Counted from the first letter of the stretch, positions 28,134-37,486 are shown. The stretch: 64,000 bases of DNA from Noviherbaspirillum_A sp047237965 (GCF_047237965.1 NZ_JBDFLX010000001.1:2666001-2730000); one strand, 5' to 3'. Numbers and translations: made by a program. The notes: a model not told the origin generated them from the letters alone.

Positions 28134-30314
28134 TTATCGATTAACCCGCCCTGCTTCGTCCGGCACCAGCCACTGGCTGGCCACCCAGCCGCGCTGCCCG
28201 TCCACTCTCACCGCCGTCCAGTAAGCACGCTGTGGCTGCGGCAGGATTTCGACCACCGTGCCAGCGCGCAGCTGGCGCAGCATCGGCGCATTGATGTCGG
28301 GCGTGACACGCAGCGCCAGCCGGTCCGCAATGACCCGCATCCGGTCGGGGCTGGCGTCGCCTGCCTGAGCTACGGGGCTGGCCGCATTGATTGGCGAGAC
28401 TGGCACGCCGATGGCATCGCTGTCCTTGCTCTGGCTGTCACGCGGCACGGGCTGCGGCGTTGCCTGCCCTACCGGCTGTACCGCATCAGCGGCAATCCAG
28501 CCACTGACTTCACCCACCAGCACATGCCGCCAGCGACTGCTATCGACTTCGGGCTGCTGCGCACCCATGCGTACCGCGGCGCCGCGGCCCAGAGTCATGA
28601 TTGCGGCCGACGCCGCATGAGGCCGCAGGCGCAGCAGCGCACTGGGGCTGGTTACCATCAGCAGGCTGCCACCGGGAGGATCGAACTGCAGACTGGACCG
28701 TGTGGGCTTTTCGTCGGCTGGTGCAGCTTGGGTGAAGCTGCTGGCGTCGCGTCCGGGTTGCAGCGGCTGGCTCAGATAGGGCGCCGGGCCCATGGTTGCC
28801 TGCAGTCTTTCGTCGGTGCGACGCACGCGCTCAGCCAGTTCGGGCGTCTTGCCGTCCACCACGGTGGGCGTCACGAATACCACCAGCTCGGTTTCCTTGT
28901 TCTGAAAGCGCTTTGAGCGAAACAGCGCGCCCAGTATGGGCAGGTCACCCAGGAACGGCACCTTGTCGATATCGGTGCTGGTTTCGCGTGACAGCAGGCC
29001 GGACAGCACAATGGTTTCGCCGCTGTTCACATTGAATTCGGTACTGGTCTTGCGGGTGCGCAGGCCAGGGCCGGCGGGTGTGGAGATGGCAGCATCGATC
29101 GAACTGACTTCGCTGTCTATCATCGCCCGTACTACGCCGTGGCTATCCACCCGTGGCTGGATGTCGAGCTTGACGCCATAGGGCTTGAACAAGACCGTCG
29201 GACCGTTGATGGTGGACACCGTGTAGGGATATTCGCCACCGGCCAGGAAACTGGCCTTGGCGCCATTGCGGGCGGATAGCTGGGGCTCGGCCAGAATGCT
29301 GGCGCGGCCGTTCTGCGCCAGCAAATTCAGTTGCGCATTCAAGCCCATGTTGATGCCGGACAGGATCTTTAGTCCGTTCGGCAGCGGCACGCCGCCGCCT
29401 GCCGGCACACCTTCGACACCTTGCGGCACCGAAATTGGCGCGGCATTGCCCTGGCCTGCGGTCTGGATATTGATCTGGTACGGCCCATCGGTGCCGTGGC
29501 GTAGCGGCGACCAGATGCCGGCAATCGCGCCACCGCCAGTGGGCGTCCATTTGATGCCATGCTCGCGCAGTTCACTGACGGGAAACTCCGCAATCTTCAC
29601 ATCCAGCAGCACCATTTTTTCCCAGCCCAGGCGATTGGTGAAGTTGACGATCTGCGGATAGCGCTTGCTCAGCTCATCGATTTTCAACAGGTCGAAGTCG
29701 GACAAACCATCGCCTTCGACGATGACCTTGTCGCCAATGACCGATGCGCGGGCGCTTGGTATCGTCGCCAGGAAGGCAGCGACTTCCCGCGCATATCGGC
29801 TGGTGTCGCCGGGAACGATATTGATCTTGAGGCGCTGGTAACGGCCGTCCTCGTTCCAGACAAAGAGCGAGGAGGTGCCGACGGCATTGGCGAACAGGAT
29901 GGTTTCCCGGCCATCGAGCGCTGCGGCGGTCAGGATCTGGCCATTACCGACCGCAATGCGGCCCACGCCAGGTGTGGGAAATACCCGCGACTCGCCGACA
30001 AACATCTCGATTTCGGGAATGTCGACCGGCTCGTCGGCCTTGCGGATCGGCGCATACGGCTGGTTGACCAGTACTGGCGCCGCCTTCCTGCGCGGGCGTA
30101 GCTGTTCTGCGTAGCCATGGCCGGCAACTGGTGCAGGTGGCGATGTACTCGTAGTTTTGCCTGAAGCAGAAACCGGCGCCTGCGCGGAAGTGATGGCGCC
30201 GGTGGAACTGGCGCCCGCAAGCGCTGTTTCCTCTGCACCGGAAACAGCGCTCATCAGCACAAGAATGAAGACTAGCGGCAGTGTGGCTTGGCAGCGAACT
30301 GGCAGAAGGTACAT
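28134..30314 (-). CDS. rcpA: Tad outer-membrane secretin (RcpA/CpaC) with two C-terminal SH3-like domains
   Basis: A 726-residue secretin forming the Tad outer-membrane channel. There is a signal peptide (LPLVFILVLMSAVSGAEE). An N-terminal pilus-secretin domain has MFVGESRVFPTPGVGRIAVG, followed by a BON-like part and the secretin domain (AQNGRASILAEPQLSARNGA, FLAGGEYPYTV, GETIVLSGLLSRETS, VPFLGDLPILGALFRS). After residue 545 two bacterial SH3-like repeats follow: one with ALLRLRPHAASAAIMTLGRG and GEVSGWIAADAVQ, the other with LALRVTPDINAPMLRQLRAG and GQRGWVASQWLVP. Such domains commonly bind cell wall. I chose ATG 30314; 30332 is possible, and the longer frame overlaps rcpC. Confidence 0.85.
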   Translation of the reverse strand: MYLLPVRCQATLPLVFILVLMSAVSGAEETALAGASSTGAITSAQAPVSASGKTTSTSPPAPVAGHGYAEQLRPRRKAAPVLVNQPYAPIRKADEPVDIPEIEMFVGESRVFPTPGVGRIAVGNGQILTAAALDGRETILFANAVGTSSLFVWNEDGRYQRLKINIVPGDTSRYAREVAAFLATIPSARASVIGDKVIVEGDGLSDFDLLKIDELSKRYPQIVNFTNRLGWEKMVLLDVKIAEFPVSELREHGIKWTPTGGGAIAGIWSPLRHGTDGPYQINIQTAGQGNAAPISVPQGVEGVPAGGGVPLPNGLKILSGINMGLNAQLNLLAQNGRASILAEPQLSARNGAKASFLAGGEYPYTVSTINGPTVLFKPYGVKLDIQPRVDSHGVVRAMIDSEVSSIDAAISTPAGPGLRTRKTSTEFNVNSGETIVLSGLLSRETSTDIDKVPFLGDLPILGALFRSKRFQNKETELVVFVTPTVVDGKTPELAERVRRTDERLQATMGPAPYLSQPLQPGRDASSFTQAAPADEKPTRSSLQFDPPGGSLLMVTSPSALLRLRPHAASAAIMTLGRGAAVRMGAQQPEVDSSRWRHVLVGEVSGWIAADAVQPVGQATPQPVPRDSQSKDSDAIGVPVSPINAASPVAQAGDASPDRMRVIADRLALRVTPDINAPMLRQLRAGTVVEILPQPQRAYWTAVRVDGQRGWVASQWLVPDEAGRVNR

Positions 30315-30337
30315 GAAGGGGTTCCCAATCATTGACG

Positions 30338-31366
30338 CTAGCGTGGATCGGTAGCGCGGCTTGCGCGTGGCATGGCGGGAGCGGATGTGCCCGGTGCATC
30401 GGCTGCATCGATTGCATCGCCTGAAGGCAAAGGCGCAGCGCCTGTAATCGACGGTGTCAGCACTGGAACAACTGCAGCCGGGCGCGCTTGCCCGCTTGCT
30501 GCGTTCAAGCCGCCTGCTGTCGTTCCACCGGATGCCGCCCTGTATCCGCCCAGCCATAGCGCTTCGGGTGGAAACTTGCTCACACGGCCGCCGTACAGCA
30601 CCGGAATCTCCGGGTCTTCATTCATGCCCTGCCCGAACAGTGCATTCATGTCGAGTGCATCGCCGGGCGCGGCTTGCCTGTCGCCCGGATTGCGCAGCAG
30701 TGCGGTGATCTTGCCGCCATCCCGTGCGGCAATCAGAGTAGTCGCCTGCGATGGCGTGACATTGAGCGTGACCGTTGCATACTGCTTGCGCTCGCCAGTG
30801 ACTGGGTCGTCGACCAGCCGCTGGCCGGTGGCGATCACGTGCACCCCTTGCAGCAGCGGCATGGTGAGCTTGTTCCCCTTGCGTTCCAGGCTTGCAATCA
30901 GGTCGATCACATCGCCCGGCTCCAGCAGGCCCGAGATGGAATTGATTTCATCTACGGCAACCGTCATTGCCCGCCACCCGATGCCGACGCGCCCGGAAAA
31001 TGTGGCTGGCTTGCTCGCTTCCAGCATGCTCGACAGCAGCATTTCACCGCCCTTGATGTTGTAGGCGAGCTTGCGTCCCACAGCGCTGCCGAAGCTGTCA
31101 TTGGTCAGCGCATTGGAATGCGCATAGTCCCTGGGTATGGGACGCAGCGCGACATTGCCGGGTCCGATCTCCTGTCCCTTGGGAAGATCTGTCCTGGCCA
31201 CCACCACTTCCACCATGGCGGTCCGGCTGCGGGCCTCGATCGCATCGATGCGGGCGGAGAGAAAGCGGTTGGCCGCCAGGGCTGCGACAACGCCAATGAC
31301 CAGGGCGAGACCCAGCACTATGGTGGTTTTTCCTGGCCGCGGAAAAGAAGGAAGCGCAAATTTCAT
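30338..31366 (-). CDS. cpaB: Tad pilus assembly protein CpaB/RcpC
   Basis: A 342-residue protein with an N-terminal membrane anchor (TTIVLGLALVIGVVAALAAN) and a SAF-type domain (VEVVVARTDLPKGQEIGPGNVALRPIP, residues about 50-75), followed by the RcpC domain with RAMTVAVDEINSISGLLEPGDVIDLI and VTLNVTPSQATTLIAARDGG. It sits in the periplasm and is thought to assist the secretin. The C-terminal 70 residues are Gly/Ala/Pro-rich. Start ATG 31366 is four bases after the small upstream ORF. Confidence 0.88.
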   Translation of the reverse strand: MKFALPSFPRPGKTTIVLGLALVIGVVAALAANRFLSARIDAIEARSRTAMVEVVVARTDLPKGQEIGPGNVALRPIPRDYAHSNALTNDSFGSAVGRKLAYNIKGGEMLLSSMLEASKPATFSGRVGIGWRAMTVAVDEINSISGLLEPGDVIDLIASLERKGNKLTMPLLQGVHVIATGQRLVDDPVTGERKQYATVTLNVTPSQATTLIAARDGGKITALLRNPGDRQAAPGDALDMNALFGQGMNEDPEIPVLYGGRVSKFPPEALWLGGYRAASGGTTAGGLNAASGQARPAAVVPVLTPSITGAAPLPSGDAIDAADAPGTSAPAMPRASRATDPR

Positions 31367-31370
31367 GATG

Positions 31371-31550
31371 TCATTCGCTCAGGGATACGGCGTAGGTAAA
31401 TTTCTGATACGCGGTGCGCAGCGCATCGACGAGTTGCCATAGCACGCTGTCCGGGTCGGCCATGCCTATGCCCAGCGTTAATGCAATGGCCGCGCACACC
31501 ACGGCGTATTCCACCGAGGACTGGCCGCCGCAACGCCGCGCCCGTCTCAT
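31371..31550 (-). CDS. 59-residue Flp/TadE-like small pilin-type protein
   Basis: This short gene was found by translating the gap between two Tad genes. It encodes a basic leader (MRRARRCGG) directly followed by QSSVEYAVVCAAIALTLGIG, the Gly-x4-Glu-Tyr prepilin pattern of Flp/TadE pilins with a hydrophobic helix, and then about 30 residues to the end TYAVSLSE. The ATG overlaps the stop of the upstream gene (ATGA) and the stop lies four bases before cpaB, so the spacing supports a real gene. The open frame on the same strand in another register (31363-31647) has no such features. A minor pilin is the likely role. Confidence 0.72.
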   Translation of the reverse strand: MRRARRCGGQSSVEYAVVCAAIALTLGIGMADPDSVLWQLVDALRTAYQKFTYAVSLSE

Positions 31551-32254
31551 CGCATGCCATCGATGGTGACGACGGTGTTGAGCACGACCGCGCTGGAGCC
31601 GTCGGCATGTGCCAGGATGACAGCGGTGGCCTCACGCGCCGCGCCACGAAAATAGAGTGTCTGGGAGGGTGGCTTCACGGCTCGCAGCTCGCGCTCCAAT
31701 GCATAGCCGTCCTGTTGCATCAGGTTGTTGATGGCATTGCGGCTCAGGCTTGATGAATGCGGACTGTCCAGCACCAGGTACTGGTAGTGGCGCGCCGCAT
31801 CATGTCCACGTGTGAGGCTTTGCAGTCGCATGCCAGAAGGCAGGCGCGACAGCCAGTGTGCCTGCAGCCTGCGCTCCTCTCCACGGTCTGCCACCATGGC
31901 CGCCAAGTCAGTTTGGGCAATCAAGCCACGTGAACCACTGCCCGCCGGCTCGATCTGCACCGTCAGGTACCGGCTGCCTTGCGCCCGACCCAATACCGTA
32001 CTGGCGCCGACGTGGTTTTCAACCAGCGGCATGCCCAGGCTGGCACGAAACCAGGCAATGATTTCTGTTGCCGGCTGCTTGCTGAGAAATCCCTGCACTT
32101 GCATCGGCATGCCGTTGGCGGAGAGGGGGCCGCCCAGCGAGAATCCCTGCGCACCGGGAGGCAGGCGCACTTCAGGCCATTGCGTTGTGTCGGCTGCACG
32201 GGCGAGAGGACATGCCAGAGCAGCAAGCAGCAGGAAGCGTCGTGAGAGTCTCAT
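31547..32254 (-). CDS. Exported protein of unknown function in the Tad operon
   Basis: A 235-residue protein with a signal peptide (MRLSRRFLLLAALACPLARA). I do not recognise a family. Visible parts are MPMQVQGFLSKQPATEIIAWFRASLG near residue 50, ending with VILAHADGSSAVVLNTVV. The lack of other membrane segments suggests a periplasmic location. The start overlaps the stop of the TadE-like gene by four bases, and the stop overlaps the 59-residue gene by four bases, so it is firmly embedded in the operon and probably assists pilus assembly. Confidence 0.75.
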   Translation of the reverse strand: MRLSRRFLLLAALACPLARAADTTQWPEVRLPPGAQGFSLGGPLSANGMPMQVQGFLSKQPATEIIAWFRASLGMPLVENHVGASTVLGRAQGSRYLTVQIEPAGSGSRGLIAQTDLAAMVADRGEERRLQAHWLSRLPSGMRLQSLTRGHDAARHYQYLVLDSPHSSSLSRNAINNLMQQDGYALERELRAVKPPSQTLYFRGAAREATAVILAHADGSSAVVLNTVVTIDGMR

Positions 32255-33057
32255 GGCGTTTTTTTTCCCTGAAGCCGGTCCTGTGGCACCACGTCACGCC
32301 AGGCCGCCAGATTGCCGAAACGTGGCGCCTCGACCTTTCCAAGGTCGACGTACTCGATGGCCAGCGAGATCAGGTCTTCCGGCATCAGCGCATTGATCGG
32401 CGCCATGCGGCCAAAGCGCTGCTCTGCCTGGACGGGCGAAGCGGCTGTCCAGGCATCGGGCAGCACGCTCGCATGCCGCTCGATGGTCAAATCGAGCTTG
32501 TCGAAGGGCTCGATGCTGCGCAGGCCTTCGGGCAGATTGGCAAGCCTGACAGCGACATTGGCACGGTAGATGCCGTTGGCGGAAAGGCCCGCCAGGCTGG
32601 CCCACGGGAAGAGCAGGGTATCGCTGGCCTTGGCATAGCCATCGGCATGTCTGTCGCCATGGGATGCGCCAAAGGACAATGCAATGTCATCGGGATTGCG
32701 TATCAGCGGCTTGCCGAACGGGTCATTCCAGTAGTCCTTGAGTGCGGCTTCCTGTTCCGGGCCGCTTCTGATGCCGGCCTGCGCAGGGCCAAAATAGCGT
32801 TGCCGCAACTCGTTCTGCAGCTGTGCCGGGGGCTTCTGGCTGTTGTTGCCGTCGTTGCGCAGTACGGCATCGAATGCAGCGTAACGGCTGGCCATCTGGC
32901 TTGCATGGCTGATGTCCTGGTATTTGCCGATAACGGGCAACAACAGGAACAGCGGAATCAGCACCAGGCTGATGACCAGGAACTCCGTCAGTGCCTGACC
33001 GTGCATTGCTGCCACGGCCCCTGCCCTTGCGCCGCGCTTGTGCACCAGTCCGCTCAT
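32251..33057 (-). CDS. TadE-like pseudopilin
   Basis: A 268-residue protein with a TadE-like N-terminus: a basic stretch, then MHGQALTEFLVISLVLIPLFLLLPVIGK (the Gly-x3-Thr-Glu-Phe pattern and a membrane helix). The periplasmic remainder is rich in Ala/Asp with no domain I can name. It overlaps both neighbours by four bases. Minor pseudopilins of this kind (TadE/TadF) are needed for Flp pilus biogenesis. Confidence 0.78.
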   Translation of the reverse strand: MSGLVHKRGARAGAVAAMHGQALTEFLVISLVLIPLFLLLPVIGKYQDISHASQMASRYAAFDAVLRNDGNNSQKPPAQLQNELRQRYFGPAQAGIRSGPEQEAALKDYWNDPFGKPLIRNPDDIALSFGASHGDRHADGYAKASDTLLFPWASLAGLSANGIYRANVAVRLANLPEGLRSIEPFDKLDLTIERHASVLPDAWTAASPVQAEQRFGRMAPINALMPEDLISLAIEYVDLGKVEAPRFGNLAAWRDVVPQDRLQGKKTP

Positions 33058-34595
33058 TTTGACGCTCCGGCTACCGTTGCCAGCAGCGACGGGTCCAGCA
33101 GGCGCGCCTGCCAGTAGGGATTGAACAGGCTGGGCAATTCGGATGGCTTGCCGTGCGCACTACCCCAGGTGTTGTTCACACTGCCAGGCGGCCTTTCGAA
33201 CCACACTTCCACTGCCGCGCTGGCCGTCATTTCTCCGCCCGACAGGTTGGACTGATAAGCCGTTACATTCGGCCGCGCCCCGGCAGGATCGGGCGCCTGC
33301 CTGATCGCCGATCGGCCTTCAGGCGTGGCAAGCTGGTCGCGCTGGCGGGTCAGCTTGACCTGCAGCTTGAGCCGGGGCTCAGGCTCGCCAGGCTTCAGGT
33401 GGTCGGCGTTGAGGTCCTGGAAGGCTGGCAGGCCGGTGTACTCAGCCCACTGATCGGAAGAGGCCAAGCTGTGGGCATAGGGATTGGTGCGTGGCGAACC
33501 GCCCAGCGTTGCCTCGGAATCGTCCTGGTCAGCATCATCCGGATGCGCCTGCTGCTCGCCCCAGGCGATTGGATGCTCGCGGCTGCGGCAACGCTTGAAA
33601 ATGCGGCCGGTATTGCGAAACTCCCAATAGGACTCGGTATCTTCGGCCTTCCATTCATCGTAATTGACCAGTTCGGTGCCGCCGCGCCGCTTGACCGAGT
33701 TCTTTCGCCAATTCAGTACGCAAACCCATTGGGTTGGGTCTGGGAACATGGCGTTAGCAGTCCAGTTGCGCTGTTTGACAAAGCCATCGCTATAGGCAGC
33801 GATCTTGGTCACTTCTGCGAAGCGGGCACGCTCAGCGCCTTCATATCGGCGCGTAAAGCCCGGCCAGCTGTCGGTCAGCAATTGCGCGGTGGCGGTCACA
33901 CTGCCGTCGCCACGATAGTTGGCATCTGCAATTTCCTGCATTACCGTGGCGCGCGACAGCTGGAAGGCACTCAGGGTTGCGTTGCCGCTGCCATTGGCTG
34001 TGCCGGGGCCGTGTAGCGCTTTCTGCGCCAGCTGGATGAGCTTCTTGTTGGCCTCCACGCCGATGACGATTTTCTGCATCAGCATCGGCAGCTTTTCAGC
34101 GGCTTGGGCAACGAACTCGCCCGCATATTGCACGGATAGATAGCATTTAGCGGCGAACAAGAGATCGTATTTGAATGCCACACCATACGCCTCACCAACG
34201 CCGTTTGGATCCATGCATTCAGGAAACTGCCATGGCAGATTTTCCGCATGCGTCTTCACATATTGCGACCAGGAAGACAGACTGACCATTTGTGCAATCA
34301 GTACTTCATTGGCAACCAGGGCGCGGTTGCCGTAAGCATCGAAGTTCAATGCCCTGGCCTGCATCACGCCCGCGCCATAGGCAACCGCGTCTGCGGTGGT
34401 GACCAGGCGGTTTTTTTCGGTAATGACCTGCCCGGTGTTGAACAGGAAATAGGTGCCGGCCAGCCCGGCGATCAGGAAGAAAATGCCAAGGATCAGCGCT
34501 TGGCCACGCTGGCGGTGCAGTGTGCAAAACGAAGAACGCAGTGGTTTGCGCACGGCTGCTGTCGGGAGACGGCGAGGCAGGCGCATGGGAAGCAT
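33054..34595 (-). CDS. TadG-like pilus assembly protein
   Basis: A 513-residue protein with a basic N-terminus and the TadG-type start HRQRGQALILGIFFLIAGLAG, a membrane helix, then TEKNRLVTTADAVAYGAGVMQARALNFDAYGNRALVANEV, the region typical of TadG-related proteins. The rest is a large periplasmic domain with no family I can name. ATG 34595 was chosen (34586 is also possible). The longer frame beginning at 34982 overlaps the pilin gene and is not used. It lies 11 bases after the Flp-like pilin gene. Confidence 0.78.
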   Translation of the reverse strand: MLPMRLPRRLPTAAVRKPLRSSFCTLHRQRGQALILGIFFLIAGLAGTYFLFNTGQVITEKNRLVTTADAVAYGAGVMQARALNFDAYGNRALVANEVLIAQMVSLSSWSQYVKTHAENLPWQFPECMDPNGVGEAYGVAFKYDLLFAAKCYLSVQYAGEFVAQAAEKLPMLMQKIVIGVEANKKLIQLAQKALHGPGTANGSGNATLSAFQLSRATVMQEIADANYRGDGSVTATAQLLTDSWPGFTRRYEGAERARFAEVTKIAAYSDGFVKQRNWTANAMFPDPTQWVCVLNWRKNSVKRRGGTELVNYDEWKAEDTESYWEFRNTGRIFKRCRSREHPIAWGEQQAHPDDADQDDSEATLGGSPRTNPYAHSLASSDQWAEYTGLPAFQDLNADHLKPGEPEPRLKLQVKLTRQRDQLATPEGRSAIRQAPDPAGARPNVTAYQSNLSGGEMTASAAVEVWFERPPGSVNNTWGSAHGKPSELPSLFNPYWQARLLDPSLLATVAGASK

Positions 34596-34606
34596 CCGGC
34601 AATTGT

Positions 34607-34876
34607 CTACTTCGCCTTGTCCGCGCCATCCGCATAGTTCGACAAGCCTTTTGCCTTTTGCTGGTCGTCCGTTTTGGCCGCCGCGGTGCCTGCCGCCGTG
34701 ACGGCGGTGGCCCCTGATTTTCCGCCTACCTCGTTGGCGATCGCCGACATCTGGCTGCGTATGGTTTGTCCAAAGAACTGGTAGACAGCAATAGCCGCCA
34801 CCGCGATCAGCGCAACGATGATGATGTATTCGGTCATGCCCTGACCGCGTGATTGAACTGCACGAAGATGACGCAT
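34607..34876 (-). CDS. flp: Flp-type major pilin candidate
   Basis: An 89-residue protein with a type IVb prepilin leader: a basic leader (MRHLRAVQSRGQG) is cut before MTEYIIIVALIAVAAIAVYQ. The Gly followed by Glu at position 5 (here MTEY) and the hydrophobic helix are the Flp hallmarks. The C-terminal 50 residues are Ala/Gly/Lys-rich. It is the first gene of the Tad operon, as expected for the major pilin. ATG 34876 matches the leader. No TadV-type prepilin peptidase is encoded in the window. Confidence 0.85.
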   Translation of the reverse strand: MRHLRAVQSRGQGMTEYIIIVALIAVAAIAVYQFFGQTIRSQMSAIANEVGGKSGATAVTAAGTAAAKTDDQQKAKGLSNYADGADKAK

Positions 34877-35286
34877 GCGAGCACTCCCTGAAGAGACAAC
34901 GTTGAAGAGGGTTGCGGTCGGACGGGCTTGCGAGGCAAGGCTTGAATGGCTGCCTTGTGGAGAGGGAGTATAGAAACCGCAAATGCTGCCGGAAGCTCGA
35001 AACATTGGCAGTTGACAGATGCGTCCTGCTTGCCTTTCGTCACCCTGGCGCAGGGTTGATCAGCCCGCGGGCCGCTACTGTGGCGACCGTGCCGCAGTGG
35101 GGACGGAAGATTGCATAAAGGGTTGCCAATGTAAATGAGAATAGTTATCATTTCTGGCGGTGCCCAGTGCCAGCTCGGTCATCGTCCATCCAGCCAGCAA
35201 TTCCCTCCCGCGGATAGCCAGCCACAAAACCAGTCAGCGCCTCTCGTCGCGTGTGCCGCGACGAGCTATCCCAGGAGAAGAACAGC
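34877..35286. other. Divergent intergenic region between the Tad operon and the siderophore receptor
   Basis: About 410 bases without a gene. The right part holds the Fur box and promoter of the receptor gene. The left part should hold the Tad promoter; a TATACT hexamer (complement of 34967-34972) is the only -10-like match I see, without a convincing -35. No other structure was recognised. Confidence 0.6.
35123..35153 (+). promoter_or_regulatory. Promoter with overlapping Fur box of the siderophore receptor gene
   Basis: TTGCCA (35123-35128), a 17-base spacer and TATCAT (35146-35151) form a sigma-70 promoter. The classical Fur box AAATGAGAATA-GTTATCATTT (35133-35153) overlaps the spacer and the -10 element, the usual arrangement for iron repression. 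Confidence 0.8.
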
Positions 35287-37473
35287 ATGCAACGTCCCGC
35301 TCTGCGGCCCCTCGCCGCCGATATCAGCCACCCCGAATTGAGCGCCGCCGGCGCCCGTCGTCCCGCCCTGCTGCCGCTGGGCGCAATGATGGCCGCCGTT
35401 GCACTGTCCGGCGTGGCGCATGCGCAGGAAAACGCGCAGGCGGAAGCGGCTGCGCTGCCGGCAATCAACGTCAAGACCCAGCGCGAGGAAAACCTGGGCT
35501 ATCAGGGCGTGAAAACCACGGTGGGCAAGACGCCGCAACTGCTGCGCGACGTGCCGCAGGCAGTCACGGTGGTGACCGAGCAGTTGATCCAGGATCGCGG
35601 CGCCGACACCCTGAAGGAAGCGCTGCGCAATGTCGCCGGCCTGACCTTCAATGCCGGCGAAGGCGGCCGTATCGGCGACAACATCACGCTGCGCGGCTAT
35701 TCGCTGGTGGGCGACCTGTACCTGGATGGCATGCGCGACATCGCGCAATACAACCGCGAGATTTTCAATATCGAGCAGGTGGATGTGCTGCGCGGCTCGG
35801 CATCGATGCTGTTCGGCCGCGGCTCGACCGGCGGCGTGGTGAACCAGGTCAGCAAGAAACCCTTCCTGTCCAACATCAATGAAGCCGCCCTGACCGTGGG
35901 CAGCGATTCGTACAAGCGCGGCACCGCCGACCTGAACCGGGTGGTGGGCGAGAATGCTGCCGTGCGCCTGAACGTGATGAAGACCGATACCGACAGCTTC
36001 CGCGACGGCGTGCACAGCGAGCGCTGGGGCGTGGCGCCGTCGTTCAGCTGGGGCATCGGCACCAGGGACGAGTTCAACCTGTCCTACTACAAGCTCAAGG
36101 GCAATAACACGCCTGACTTCGGCGTGCCCTACTTCCGGGGCAAGCCGCTGAACGTGCCGGTCAACACCTTCTACGGTCTGCCTGACTCGGACTACCAGCG
36201 CGAAGACACCGACATGGCAACCGCCAGCTGGATTCATCGTTTCGACAACGACACCTCGGTGCGCACCGTGCTGCGCAAGGCCGACTACGACCGCGACCTG
36301 TGGGCCGTAGCGCCGCGCCTGGCGGCCAACACCAGCTTCATTAGCCCGAGCACTTTCATCAATCGCCAGGCACAGCGCCGCGGCGGCGTCGAGCACACGC
36401 TGACCAGCCAGACCGACTTCACCACCAAGCTGGAAGCGGCCGGCATGAAGCATGAAATCCTGCTCGGTGCGGAACTGGTGAAGGAAGAAGCCAACCGCTG
36501 GAATTACGCCACCACGCCGGCCAATCCGTCGACCACGGTGGGCAACATCAATGCCTACCCCGTGCTGCCGCCCGGTTACGGCAACAAGACCCGCATCAAT
36601 CCGGTCAGCTATGACGCCCATACCGTGGGCATCTATGGCCAGGACATGATCAGCCTGAACAAGCAATGGAAGGTGCTGGTGGGCGCCCGCCATGACCGCT
36701 TCTCCGCCGACTATGAGCGCGCCGCGCCCGCCGGTCCACTGTCGCGCACCGATGCCGAATGGAGCTATCGCACCGGCCTGATCTTCCAGCCGACCGATAC
36801 CGCGTCTTACTACGCTTCCTATGGCACCTCGTTCAATCCTTCCGGCGAACTGTATGCGCTGGACGACCGCGGCGCGAATACGCCGCCGGAAAAGAACCGC
36901 AATATCGAGGTTGGCGCCAAGTGGGACCTGCTGGACGGCAACGTGATGTTCCGCACCGCGCTGTTCCGCTCCCAAAAAACCAACGAGCGCAATACCGACC
37001 TGGCTGTCAGCATCGAGCAGAACCTGCTCTCCGGCAAGCGCCATACCGACGGCATCGAGTTCGAGTTGGCCGGCCGGATCACGCCGAACTGGGAAATCTT
37101 CGGCGGCCTGGCGCTGATGAACGCCAAGATCGACGCTGCCACCGGCACCCAGCAGGACACGCTGGGCAAGCGCCCGATCAATACGCCGCAGCACACGGCC
37201 AACATCTGGAGCACCTACCGGGTCAGCGAGCGCTTCAAGCTCGGCGGCGGCGTGGAAGCGGTGGGCAAGCGTTATGGCAACACCACCAATACCAACGAGG
37301 CGCCATCCTACGTGCGCTGGGATGCAATGGCCGAGTACCAGATGGACAAGTGGGCCTTGAAACTGAACGTGTTCAACCTGTTCAACCGCAAGTACTATGA
37401 GGGCGTGTATGCCGGCCATATCGTGCCGGGCACTACCCGCATCGCCCAGTTGACGTTGTCCACCAAGTTCTGA
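35287..37473 (+). CDS. TonB-dependent siderophore receptor (Fiu/catecholate-like)
   Basis: A 728-residue outer-membrane receptor. An N-terminal signal region ends near VALSGVAHAQE. The plug domain has VPQAVTVVTEQLIQDRGADTL, NITLRGYSLVGDLYLDGMRD, VDVLRGSASMLFGRGSTGGVVN, and the barrel ends with a C-terminal Phe (QLTLSTKF). The plug motifs fit the siderophore receptors of the Fiu/FhuE group, and the adjacent PiuC/YbiX-like gene is typical for catecholate receptors. ATG 35287 has AGGAGAAG upstream. It is expected to be Fur-repressed and energised by the TonB-ExbBD encoded at 8.7-10.6 kb. The ligand is not certain. Confidence 0.9.
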   Translation: MQRPALRPLAADISHPELSAAGARRPALLPLGAMMAAVALSGVAHAQENAQAEAAALPAINVKTQREENLGYQGVKTTVGKTPQLLRDVPQAVTVVTEQLIQDRGADTLKEALRNVAGLTFNAGEGGRIGDNITLRGYSLVGDLYLDGMRDIAQYNREIFNIEQVDVLRGSASMLFGRGSTGGVVNQVSKKPFLSNINEAALTVGSDSYKRGTADLNRVVGENAAVRLNVMKTDTDSFRDGVHSERWGVAPSFSWGIGTRDEFNLSYYKLKGNNTPDFGVPYFRGKPLNVPVNTFYGLPDSDYQREDTDMATASWIHRFDNDTSVRTVLRKADYDRDLWAVAPRLAANTSFISPSTFINRQAQRRGGVEHTLTSQTDFTTKLEAAGMKHEILLGAELVKEEANRWNYATTPANPSTTVGNINAYPVLPPGYGNKTRINPVSYDAHTVGIYGQDMISLNKQWKVLVGARHDRFSADYERAAPAGPLSRTDAEWSYRTGLIFQPTDTASYYASYGTSFNPSGELYALDDRGANTPPEKNRNIEVGAKWDLLDGNVMFRTALFRSQKTNERNTDLAVSIEQNLLSGKRHTDGIEFELAGRITPNWEIFGGLALMNAKIDAATGTQQDTLGKRPINTPQHTANIWSTYRVSERFKLGGGVEAVGKRYGNTTNTNEAPSYVRWDAMAEYQMDKWALKLNVFNLFNRKYYEGVYAGHIVPGTTRIAQLTLSTKF

Positions 37474-37486
37474 CCGGGAGTCCTCC

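Noticed and set aside
31363..31647. 94-codon minus-strand frame over the 59-residue pilin-like gene
   Set aside because: Arg/Pro/Cys-rich out-of-register reading. The other register gives the prepilin pattern and operon overlaps.
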